Below, in pieces: positions 56,688-64,000 of a stretch of 64,000 bases of DNA (its first letter is position 1; each line of letters starts with the position of its first letter). The DNA is taken from contig NZ_JALJXV010000001.1 of NCBI RefSeq assembly GCF_024170285.1, positions 248,001 to 312,000 on the forward strand. Reading direction: 5' to 3'. Origin of the DNA: Natronocella acetinitrilica. GTDB taxonomy: Bacteria > Pseudomonadota > Gammaproteobacteria > Nitrococcales > Aquisalimonadaceae. The translations under genes and the position numbers were made by a program. A model generated the notes under the pieces. The model ran no database searches and was not told the origin of the DNA. It was given only the letters and a program-made list of their open reading frames with translations.

Positions 56688-57977
56688 CTACTCGGCGTTG
56701 GCCACGCGCAGCGTGCCGCCGTGCTCGTCCAGGTTGGCCTGCATGCGCTCGGCGTACCAGGCGACAAACTCCACGACACCGAACTCGAAGGTAGGGGAAT
56801 ACGGCCCCGGCTCATAGGCCCGGGAATTGACGCCGCGCTGGTTCTCTTCCGCGAGACGCCGGTCCTGGTCGTTGGTGGCGTCCCAGACCTTGCGCAGCGT
56901 CTCTACCTCGTAGTCAACGCCTTCCACCGCATCCTTGTGCACCAGCCACTTGGTGGTGACCTGGGTACGCTGCGGGCCAAGGGGTAGAACGCGAAACACC
57001 ACCGCATGGTCGGCCATGAAGTGATTCCAGGAGTTTGGCAGATGAAGGATGCGCAAGACGCCCGCATCCACCCCGGGGGCGATGCCCAGCCTTCGGCCGC
57101 AGGCGGGTTTGCCGTCCATGGTCATGGACACCGTGCCGTCCAGCAACGGGGTGCGGGTCATGCGATTGCGCTTTCCGAAACGGGCCAGCTCGTAGGGGAG
57201 GTCACAGGCGTCCCACTGCCGCTGCCTGCGGGCCACCATGTCCCGGTAGGCCGGGGTTGCCTTGGGGTCGTCGGTATCGTCGAACTCCATCAAGGAGTTG
57301 AGCAGTTCCGGGTGTGAACCGCTGCAGTGATAACACTCGCGATTGTTCTCGATGACCAGCTTCCAGTTGGCCTCCTCGATGATGCTGGACTCCGCCGCGA
57401 CCTTGACCTGATCCATGTGGTGGGGTGCCAGATAGCGGTCCAGCGCCTGCAGAAACTCATCGACGGCCGGCGCGCGCTCACCCAGGCATACGAAGATATA
57501 GCCGCCCGCAGTGCGGACGTGCACCGGCTTCAGGCCGAAGGCATGCAGGTCAAAGTCCGGCCCCATGTCATTGCCGGCAAAGAGCAGCCGGCCATCCAGC
57601 TCGTAGGTCCACTGGTGGTATGGGCAGACCAGCTTCGCCACCTTGCCGCTACCCCGCGTGCAAAGCCGCGAACCACGGTGACGACACACGTTGTGGAAGG
57701 CGTGAATGGCACCATCCTGCCCGCGTACGACCACCACCGGGTTGTCACCGACATCCAGGGTGAAGTAGCTGCCCTTGGTGGGTATTTCGCAAGTCATTCC
57801 GGCAAACAACCACTCCTTCTCGAAAATCTCCTGCAAATCAAGCTGGAACAGCCGCTCGTCGTTGTAGAACGCCGCCGGCAGCGAGTAAGCGGCGTCGCGC
57901 TCGGCGAGCATGCGCAGTGCGGCAGACCGGACTCCGGCAAGGGGATCTTCCAGCAGATTGCGGAAAGCAGAACTCAT
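56688..57977 (-). CDS. gbcA: Glycine betaine monooxygenase, Rieske oxygenase subunit
   Basis: This 429-aa Rieske-type oxygenase has the 2Fe-2S ligands Cys98, His100, Cys118 and His121 and a C-terminal mononuclear-iron domain (NNRECYHCSGSHPE, where Glu/His ligands are expected). With GbcB it removes a methyl from glycine betaine as formaldehyde, giving dimethylglycine. It is divergent from gbcB across 232 bp that should hold both promoters. Choline- or carnitine-type oxygenases are relatives; the context favours betaine. Confidence 0.93.
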   Translation of the reverse strand: MSSAFRNLLEDPLAGVRSAALRMLAERDAAYSLPAAFYNDERLFQLDLQEIFEKEWLFAGMTCEIPTKGSYFTLDVGDNPVVVVRGQDGAIHAFHNVCRHRGSRLCTRGSGKVAKLVCPYHQWTYELDGRLLFAGNDMGPDFDLHAFGLKPVHVRTAGGYIFVCLGERAPAVDEFLQALDRYLAPHHMDQVKVAAESSIIEEANWKLVIENNRECYHCSGSHPELLNSLMEFDDTDDPKATPAYRDMVARRQRQWDACDLPYELARFGKRNRMTRTPLLDGTVSMTMDGKPACGRRLGIAPGVDAGVLRILHLPNSWNHFMADHAVVFRVLPLGPQRTQVTTKWLVHKDAVEGVDYEVETLRKVWDATNDQDRRLAEENQRGVNSRAYEPGPYSPTFEFGVVEFVAWYAERMQANLDEHGGTLRVANAE

Positions 57978-58209
57978 GGCGTTGCGTCCTTCTCGTTAAG
58001 CGCCCAATCAGTTGTCGCGATGCTCGGATTCTGCCTCTCTACACGCCTGTTCGATTGTCTGCGGACGACACGGGCTGCACCGCCACCGACGTACACGGAG
58101 CAGTGCGGATGGCGTGGATACGCGGGTGTCGCAAACAGGCAAGCGGGGGTGCGGGCGGGCGCAGAGAATACAGCCACCCGAGACAACCCACGGCGCGAGA
58201 GATACGGCC
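57978..58209. promoter_or_regulatory. gbcA-gbcB divergent control region
   Basis: This 232-bp gap must carry both promoters. TGTCGC occurs twice (near 58013 and 58125). In Pseudomonas this interval is controlled by the AraC-type activator GbdR, but no site could be assigned here with confidence. Confidence 0.5.
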
Positions 58210-59313
58210 ATGACCCTGAGCTTTCTGAACCCGGTCACGACACAGACCTGGACCAATGGCCGTCACGTGGTGCGCTGCGTGAAGGTGATTCAGGAAACCT
58301 GGGACGTACGCACCTTCTGCTTCATGGCGGAACAGCCGGTACTGTTTTTCTTCAAGCCGGGACAGTTCGTCACCCTGGAGCTGGATATCGACGGCGACAC
58401 GGTACTGCGCTCCTACACCATCTCCAGTTCACCGTCAGTGCCCTACAGTTTTTCCATCACCGTGAAGCGCCTGCCCGGCGGCCACGTCTCGAACTGGCTG
58501 CATGACCGCATGAAGGAAGGCACCGAACTCGCGGTGCACGGGCCGGTGGGCAATTTCAATTGCATCGACTACCCGGCGGACAAGGTGCTGATGCTCTCCG
58601 GCGGCGTGGGCATCACGCCATTGATGTCCATGGCGCGCTGGTTCTTCGACACCAACGCCAACGTCAACGTGGCCTTCGTACACAGCGCCCGTACGCCCAA
58701 GGACATCATCTACCACCGCGAACTCGAGCACATGGCCTCCCGCATCCCCGAACTGTCGCTGCACATCATTTGCGAACGGCGGGATATCGGTGAGGCCTGG
58801 TCCGGCTACCGCGGCTTTCTCAACCGGGCCATGCTGCAGCTCATGGCGCCGGATTACCTGGAACGTGAGATCTTCTGCTGCGGGCCCACGCCCTACATGG
58901 CGGCGATACGCCAGATGCTCGGCGAAGACGGCTTCGACATGAGCCACTACCACCAGGAGAGCTTTGGTGCGACCCCGGCGGATATTCGTGACGAGGTGCT
59001 GGAGCTTGCCGGGCTGGCCGAGGCGGAAGCGGAAATATCAGAGACTACGGACCTGCGCACCGTGGAGTTCAGCGCCACCGGCAAGAGCATCCGCGTCGGC
59101 CCGACCGAGACGGTGCATGCCGCCGCCGCCAAGCTGGGGCTGCATATTCCCAAGGCCTGCGGCATGGGCATCTGCGGCACCTGCCGTGTGCCTCTCGTAT
59201 CGGGCACTGTGCGCATGGAGCACAACGGCGGCATTACTGAAGAGGATGAGGCCGACGGATACATCCTCTCCTGTTGCAGCAAACCGCTGGGAGACGTGGT
59301 GGTTGATTATTGA
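58210..59313 (+). CDS. gbcB: Glycine betaine monooxygenase reductase subunit
   Basis: This 367-aa reductase has an N-terminal FAD domain (RSYTISSSP and GHVSNWLHDRMK), an NAD-binding domain (LSGGVGITPLMSM) and a C-terminal 2Fe-2S ferredoxin domain (CGMGICGTCRVPL). It feeds electrons from NAD(P)H to GbcA. The ATG at 58210 was chosen because the family N-terminus starts there. soxB follows 45 bases downstream. Confidence 0.94.
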   Translation: MTLSFLNPVTTQTWTNGRHVVRCVKVIQETWDVRTFCFMAEQPVLFFFKPGQFVTLELDIDGDTVLRSYTISSSPSVPYSFSITVKRLPGGHVSNWLHDRMKEGTELAVHGPVGNFNCIDYPADKVLMLSGGVGITPLMSMARWFFDTNANVNVAFVHSARTPKDIIYHRELEHMASRIPELSLHIICERRDIGEAWSGYRGFLNRAMLQLMAPDYLEREIFCCGPTPYMAAIRQMLGEDGFDMSHYHQESFGATPADIRDEVLELAGLAEAEAEISETTDLRTVEFSATGKSIRVGPTETVHAAAAKLGLHIPKACGMGICGTCRVPLVSGTVRMEHNGGITEEDEADGYILSCCSKPLGDVVVDY

Positions 59314-59358
59314 TCCCGCCTTTTCGAGGATGAAGACAACGTAGTGGGGAGCACAACC

Positions 59359-60609
59359 ATGGAACGCTATTCGGGTTTCGGCCTGGTCAAGCACGGCCTG
59401 CGCTACCACGAGAACTGGCAGCGGGTCTGGCGCAATCCGGAGCCGAAAAAGGAGTACGACGTCATCGTCGTGGGTGGCGGCGGCCATGGCTTGGCGACTG
59501 CCTACTATCTGGCCAGGGAGCACGGTATCACCAACGTGGCGGTGATCGAAAAGGGCTGGCTCGGCGGCGGCAACACCGCCCGCAATACAACCATCGTGCG
59601 CTCCAATTACCTGTGGGATGAATCGGCGGCGCTCTACGAGCACTCGCTCAAGCTCTGGGAAGGGCTGTCCCAGGAACTCAACTACAACGTCATGTTCTCG
59701 CAGCGCGGCGTCATGAACCTGGGCCACACCCTGCAGGACATGCGCGACATCCAGCGGCGGGTCAACGCCAATCGCCTGAACGGCATCGACAGCGAGGTCA
59801 TCGACCCGCAGCAGATCAAGGAAATCGTGCCGGCGATGGACTGTTCGGCGAACCGCCGTTATCCGGTGCTGGGCGCCTCCTGGCAACCCAGGGCCGGTGT
59901 TGCCCGCCACGATGCCGTGGCCTGGGGCTTCGCCCGGGGAGCGGACTCCCGGGGCGTGGACCTGTTGCAGCAAACGGCCGTCACCGGCATTCGCGAGAAG
60001 GACGGCAAGGTACTGGGCGTGGAAACCAATCGCGGGTTCATTGGTGCGAGAACCGTGGGCTGCGTGGTCGCGGGCAACTCCGGCGTGTTGGCCGGTATGG
60101 CGGGACTCAAGCTGCCCATCGAATCCCACCCGCTGCAGGCGCTGGTCTCCGAGCCCATCAAGCCGGTGCTGGATACCGTGGTCATGTCTAACCACGTTCA
60201 CGGCTACATCAGCCAATCCGACAAGGGCGACCTGGTCATCGGTGCGGGCATCGACAGCTACAACGGCTACGGCCAGCGCGGCAGCTACCCCACCATCGAG
60301 CACACCCTGCAGGCCATCGTGGAACTTTTCCCAAGCTTCTCCCGGGTACGCATGAACCGCCAGTGGGGCGGCATCGTGGATACCTGCCCGGACGCCTGCC
60401 CGATCCTCTCGGCCACACCCATCGAGGGGCTGTTCTTCAACTGCGGCTGGGGCACCGGCGGCTTCAAGGCCACGCCGGGCTCCGGGCACGTGTTCGCCTG
60501 GACGCTGGCCCATGGCAAGGCGCACCCCATCGCCGAGCCGTTTTCCATCGACCGCTTCAATACCGGGGCGCTCATCGACGAGCACGGCGCCGCCGGCGTC
60601 GCACACTGA
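59359..60609 (+). CDS. soxB: Sarcosine oxidase beta subunit
   Basis: This 416-aa flavoprotein has the Rossmann motif [16 protein letters not shown] (about residues 29-44) and the family N-terminus [20 protein letters not shown]. It carries the site that oxidises sarcosine in the heterotetrameric enzyme. The ATG at 59359 is preferred over a GTG 15 bases earlier. soxD follows 10 bp downstream. Confidence 0.96.
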   Translation: MERYSGFGLVKHGLRYHENWQRVWRNPEPKKEYDVIVVGGGGHGLATAYYLAREHGITNVAVIEKGWLGGGNTARNTTIVRSNYLWDESAALYEHSLKLWEGLSQELNYNVMFSQRGVMNLGHTLQDMRDIQRRVNANRLNGIDSEVIDPQQIKEIVPAMDCSANRRYPVLGASWQPRAGVARHDAVAWGFARGADSRGVDLLQQTAVTGIREKDGKVLGVETNRGFIGARTVGCVVAGNSGVLAGMAGLKLPIESHPLQALVSEPIKPVLDTVVMSNHVHGYISQSDKGDLVIGAGIDSYNGYGQRGSYPTIEHTLQAIVELFPSFSRVRMNRQWGGIVDTCPDACPILSATPIEGLFFNCGWGTGGFKATPGSGHVFAWTLAHGKAHPIAEPFSIDRFNTGALIDEHGAAGVAH

Positions 60610-60619
60610 GGAGCCGGCC

Positions 60620-60922
60620 ATGCTGCATATCTACTGCCCCCATTGCGGTGAAACCCGCGAGGAAGTGGAATTCCACTACAAGGGCGAGGCGCACCTGAAG
60701 CGACCCGACGATCCGGACGCGGCAAGCGACGAGCAATGGGGCGACTTCCTGTTTTTCCGCAAGAATCCCCGGGGTATCCACCATGAGATGTGGTACCACA
60801 CCAGCTGTCGCAAGTTCTTCAACGTCACCCGGGACACGGTGAGCTACGAGATCCTGGAGGTCTACCGGATCGGCGAGCAGCCGGCGGTGACCGCTGACGG
60901 CCTTGCCCAAGGAGCCCACTGA
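60620..60922 (+). CDS. soxD: Sarcosine oxidase delta subunit
   Basis: This 100-aa zinc-binding subunit has CPHC (Cys6, His8, Cys9) near the N-terminus and HTSC near residue 62. It stabilises the oxidase complex. GAGGAG lies 7 bases before the ATG. It shares a base with soxA (TGATG). Confidence 0.95.
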   Translation: MLHIYCPHCGETREEVEFHYKGEAHLKRPDDPDAASDEQWGDFLFFRKNPRGIHHEMWYHTSCRKFFNVTRDTVSYEILEVYRIGEQPAVTADGLAQGAH

Positions 60923-63900
60923 TGAGCCAGGTGAACCGCCTCACCGACGGCGGCCGGATTGATCGTGGGCGCCCACTGACCTTCACCTTCAATGGTCAGT
61001 CCTACCAGGGCTTTGCCGGCGACACCCTGGCCTCGGCACTCATCGCCAACGGCGTGGACGTGGTCAATCGCAGTTTCAAGTACTCGCGCCCCCGGGGCAT
61101 CGTCGCTGCCGGGGCCGAGGAACCGAACGCGGTACTCCAACTAGGCAGCCACGAGGCGGCGCAGGTACCCAACGTGCGCGCCACCCAGCAGCCGCTTTAC
61201 GACGGCCTGGTGGCGGCGAGCACCAACGGCTGGCCCAGTGTCGAGCGCGACGCCATGGCGGTTCTTGGCAAGATGGGCGCTCGCTTCATGCCCGCCGGCT
61301 TCTACTACAAGACCTTCATGGCACCCCAGTCCATGTGGCTGACCTACGAGAAGTACATCCGCAAGGCCGCAGGCCTGGGCCGTGCGCCGAAGGAACCCGA
61401 CGTGGACATCTACGACCACGTGCACCGGCACTGCGATGTGCTGGTGGTGGGCGGCGGCCCGGCGGGGCTGATGGCGGCACTGGCCGCCGCCCGCAGCGGC
61501 GCCCGGGTCATCCTGGCGGACGAAGACGAGACCTTCGGCGGCTGGCTGCAGGCCTGCACCGAGACCGTCGGCGATCTGCCCGCCATGGACTGGGTGGCGA
61601 AGGTGCTGGACGAGCTCGCCGCAATGCCGGACGTGCTGCTCCTTCCCCGGACCACGGCCAACGGCTACCACGATCACAACTTCGTCACCCTGCACGAGCG
61701 CTGCACCGACCACCTGGGCGAATCCGCGCCCGTCAACGATGGTCGAAAGCAGGCCCGTCATCGCATGCATCAGGTGCGAGCCAGGCAGGTCGTGCTGGCC
61801 ACCGGTGCCCACGAGCGGCCACTAGTCTACGGCGATAACGACATTCCCGGCAACATGATCGCCAGCGCCCTGTCCGCCTACATCCACCGCTATGGCGTGG
61901 TGCCGGGCAACCGCCTGGTCCTGTCGGTCACCAACGACCATGCCTACCGGGCGGCGCTGGACTGGAAGCGCGCCGGCCGCGAGGTAGTGGCCATCGTCGA
62001 TGCTCGCCCCGGCCCCGGCGGCGAGCTGGTGCAGATGGCCCGGGACCAGGGTATCGAGGTGATCACCGGCAGCGCCGTCATCGAGGCCCAAGGTGGCAAG
62101 CGGGTCACCGGCGCCCGGGTAGCGCGCATCGACGCGGAGCAGTTTCGGGTCACCGGCGACACCCATGTGATTGCCTGCGACACCATCGCCAGCTCCGGCG
62201 GCTACAGCCCGGTGGTGCATCTGGCCGCCCATACCGGCAGTCGTCCAGTCTGGAACGATGACATCCTCGGCTTTGTGCCGGGGGCGGTGAAAGGCATGCA
62301 TGCCGCCGGCGGCGCAAACGGTATCTATGCACTCCCGGCGGTGCTGGCGGACGGCCTGCAGGTGGGCCTGCAGGCGGCGGTGGCCGCCGGGTTCGATGGC
62401 GCCGAACCCATCACACCGCCGGAAGCAAGGCAGTGGGTGGAGGAGCCCCAGGCAGCGCTCTATCAGGTTCCCCACGAGAAGCCCACCATGCGGGCACCCA
62501 AGCAGTTCGTGGATCTGCAGAACGACGTCACGGCGGCGGGCATCGAGCTTGCCACCCGAGAGGGTTTCGAATCCATCGAGCACGTCAAACGCTACACCGC
62601 CATGGGCTTCGGCACCGATCAGGGCAAGCTCGGCAATATCAACGGCATGGCCATCACCGCCCGCTGCCTAGGCCAGACCATCCCGGAGACCGGCACCACG
62701 GTGTTCCGGCCGAACTACACACCGGTGCCCTTCGGCGCTGTGGTGGGGCGACACTGTAAAGAGCTGTTCGACCCCATCCGCTACACGGCCATGCACCAGT
62801 GGCATGTTGAACAGGGTGCGCTGTTCGAGGACGTGGGCCAGTGGAAGCGGCCTTGGTATTTCCCCAGGGCCGGGGAAACCATGGATGAAGCCGTGCGCCG
62901 TGAATGCCTCGCCGTGCGCACCGGGGTGGGCATCATGGACGCCTCGACCCTGGGCAAGATCGACATCCAGGGGCCGGACGCACGGCGCTTCCTCGGCCTC
63001 ATCTATGCCAATGCCTGGGAAAAGCTGCCGGTGGGCAAGGGCCGCTACGGCCTCATGCTGAAGGACGACGGCATGGTCATGGACGACGGCGTCACCATGT
63101 GCCTGGCCGACAACCACTTCCTGATGACCACCACCACCGGCGGCGCCGCCGCCATCCTCGAGTGGCTGGAACTTTGGCACCAGACCGAGTGGCCGGAGCT
63201 GCAGGTCACCTTGACCTCGGTGACGGATCACTGGGCCACCATCGCACTGAACGGCCCCCGGTCCCGGGAACTGCTTAGCGAACTGACGGATGACATCGAC
63301 CTCTCCGGCGACGCCTTCAAGTTCATGGAATGGCGCCAGGGCACCGTGGCCGGCGTGCCGGCGCGGGTCTGCCGCATCTCGTTCACTGGCGAACTGTCCT
63401 TCGAGGTGAACGTGCAGGCCAACTACGGCATGCACGTCTGGAAGGCGCTGGTGGACAAGGGTGCCGGCTACGATTTGACCCCCTACGGCACCGAGACCAT
63501 GCACGTGCTGCGGGCGGAGAAGGGGTTCATCATCGTCGGCCAGGACACCGACGGCTCGGTAACCCCGGAGGACCTGGGCATGCATTGGGCCATCGGCTAC
63601 AAGAAACCGCTGCCCTGGGTGGGAAAGCGCGGGCTCACCCGCCCCGATACCCAGCGCACGGACCGAAAGCAGCTGGTGGGCCTGAAACCCGTCGACCCCA
63701 CCGTGGTGCTGGAGGAGGGTGCGCAGGTCGTGTTCGACCCGGCCCAGGCCATTCCCATGACCATGGTGGGACACGTCACATCAAGCTACTACAGCCCGTC
63801 ACTGGGCCACGGCTTTGCGCTGGCGGTGGTGAGAGGCGGTCGCGACCGAACAGGCGAGCATGTCTATCTGCCCATGGCCGACGGCAAGACTCACGAAGCC

Positions 63901-63954
63901 GAGATCGTCAGCCCTGTGTTCTACGACCCGGAAGGAGCACGCCAGCATGTCTGA
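60922..63954 (+). CDS. soxA: Sarcosine oxidase alpha subunit
   Basis: This 1010-aa protein has an N-terminal ferredoxin-like segment (FNGQSYQGFAGDTLASAL), an NAD/FAD region (VVGGGPAGLMAALAAARSG near residue 174) and a C-terminal aminomethyltransferase-like folate domain (about residues 620-1000). It transfers the oxidised methyl to tetrahydrofolate. Length is normal. Confidence 0.97.
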   Translation: MSQVNRLTDGGRIDRGRPLTFTFNGQSYQGFAGDTLASALIANGVDVVNRSFKYSRPRGIVAAGAEEPNAVLQLGSHEAAQVPNVRATQQPLYDGLVAASTNGWPSVERDAMAVLGKMGARFMPAGFYYKTFMAPQSMWLTYEKYIRKAAGLGRAPKEPDVDIYDHVHRHCDVLVVGGGPAGLMAALAAARSGARVILADEDETFGGWLQACTETVGDLPAMDWVAKVLDELAAMPDVLLLPRTTANGYHDHNFVTLHERCTDHLGESAPVNDGRKQARHRMHQVRARQVVLATGAHERPLVYGDNDIPGNMIASALSAYIHRYGVVPGNRLVLSVTNDHAYRAALDWKRAGREVVAIVDARPGPGGELVQMARDQGIEVITGSAVIEAQGGKRVTGARVARIDAEQFRVTGDTHVIACDTIASSGGYSPVVHLAAHTGSRPVWNDDILGFVPGAVKGMHAAGGANGIYALPAVLADGLQVGLQAAVAAGFDGAEPITPPEARQWVEEPQAALYQVPHEKPTMRAPKQFVDLQNDVTAAGIELATREGFESIEHVKRYTAMGFGTDQGKLGNINGMAITARCLGQTIPETGTTVFRPNYTPVPFGAVVGRHCKELFDPIRYTAMHQWHVEQGALFEDVGQWKRPWYFPRAGETMDEAVRRECLAVRTGVGIMDASTLGKIDIQGPDARRFLGLIYANAWEKLPVGKGRYGLMLKDDGMVMDDGVTMCLADNHFLMTTTTGGAAAILEWLELWHQTEWPELQVTLTSVTDHWATIALNGPRSRELLSELTDDIDLSGDAFKFMEWRQGTVAGVPARVCRISFTGELSFEVNVQANYGMHVWKALVDKGAGYDLTPYGTETMHVLRAEKGFIIVGQDTDGSVTPEDLGMHWAIGYKKPLPWVGKRGLTRPDTQRTDRKQLVGLKPVDPTVVLEEGAQVVFDPAQAIPMTMVGHVTSSYYSPSLGHGFALAVVRGGRDRTGEHVYLPMADGKTHEAEIVSPVFYDPEGARQHV

Positions 63955-64000
63955 AGCCAAGGTGGCATTGATGGAACAGCACCCCGGCACGGATGCCACG
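63947..64000 (+). CDS. soxG: Sarcosine oxidase gamma subunit, 5' end only
   Basis: An ATG at 63947 overlaps the soxA stop by eight bases and opens MSEAKVALMEQHPGTDAT before the window ends. Position in the conserved soxB-D-A-G order supports the assignment; too little is visible for motifs. Confidence 0.7.
   Translation, partial: MSEAKVALMEQHPGTDAT

Noticed and set aside
57978-58209. GbdR binding site
   Set aside because: TGTCGC occurs twice, but I could not match a full known operator, so no site is claimed.

Overview
This is a high-GC, densely coded chromosomal window from a Gammaproteobacterium. Gene order (rpsU-yqeY-dnaG-rpoD, waa genes next to ilvE-glnE, the gbc/dgc/sox betaine-catabolism block) and acidic, GC-rich coding suggest a halophilic or halotolerant relative of Ectothiorhodospiraceae, Halomonas or Pseudomonas. 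The genus cannot be fixed from this window. No rRNA, tRNA, CRISPR array, transposase or phage gene was seen.

Layout. 0.1-6.1 kb: a minus-strand block with mutM, a Gld-like ABC export set (ATPase, permease, GldG-like and DUF4340 proteins) and a degenerate EAL-HDOD protein. 6.3-9.8 kb: rpmB-rpmG, then a protein-quality group (Hsp20, CbpA-type DnaJ, DegP/DegQ protease). 9.9-12.1 kb: exbB-exbD-exbD-tonB with a candidate Fur site. 12.3-22.6 kb: pcm, a rhodanese and an envelope/LPS block (waaA, a GT9 heptosyltransferase, kdkA, hldE, lpxL-like, GT4, sulfotransferase, a double kinase-like protein). 22.6-29.4 kb: zinc-finger protein, ilvE, glnE, groEL-groES behind a perfect CIRCE operator, cutA. 29.4-36.0 kb: dsbD, a TlpA-like protein, aroQ, accBC, a YfaZ-like porin, a TauE exporter. 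36.1-47.8 kb: NDUFA9-like SDR, cca, a class III cyclase, NDUFAF7-like methyltransferase, folK-folB, plsY, tsaD, and the rpsU-yqeY-dnaG-rpoD macromolecular-synthesis block.

48.0-64.0 kb is a glycine betaine catabolism island. GbcA/GbcB demethylate betaine to dimethylglycine. DgcA/DgcB with a dedicated ETF alpha/beta pair carry dimethylglycine to sarcosine. SoxB-D-A-(G) turn sarcosine into glycine and methylene-tetrahydrofolate. An M19 dipeptidase-like protein and a small V4R-like protein stand at its head, as in Pseudomonas. soxG is cut by the window end.

The most unusual signal is a dispersed intergenic repeat (six intact copies and one degenerate). Each intact copy has a conserved 54-bp core (60 bp counting the shared GGA/TCC ends) inside long, nearly perfect inverted arms of 28-44 bp whose sequence differs at every locus. 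The core folds into two hairpins whose stems covary between copies. Every one of the 13 hexanucleotide loops carries ANGGA closed by a C-G pair, which is the signature of CsrA/RsmA binding hairpins. Most copies sit between convergent genes or inside the betaine island. A second repeat family, based on AGGGTG/GCGTTA palindromes, occupies two further convergent boundaries.
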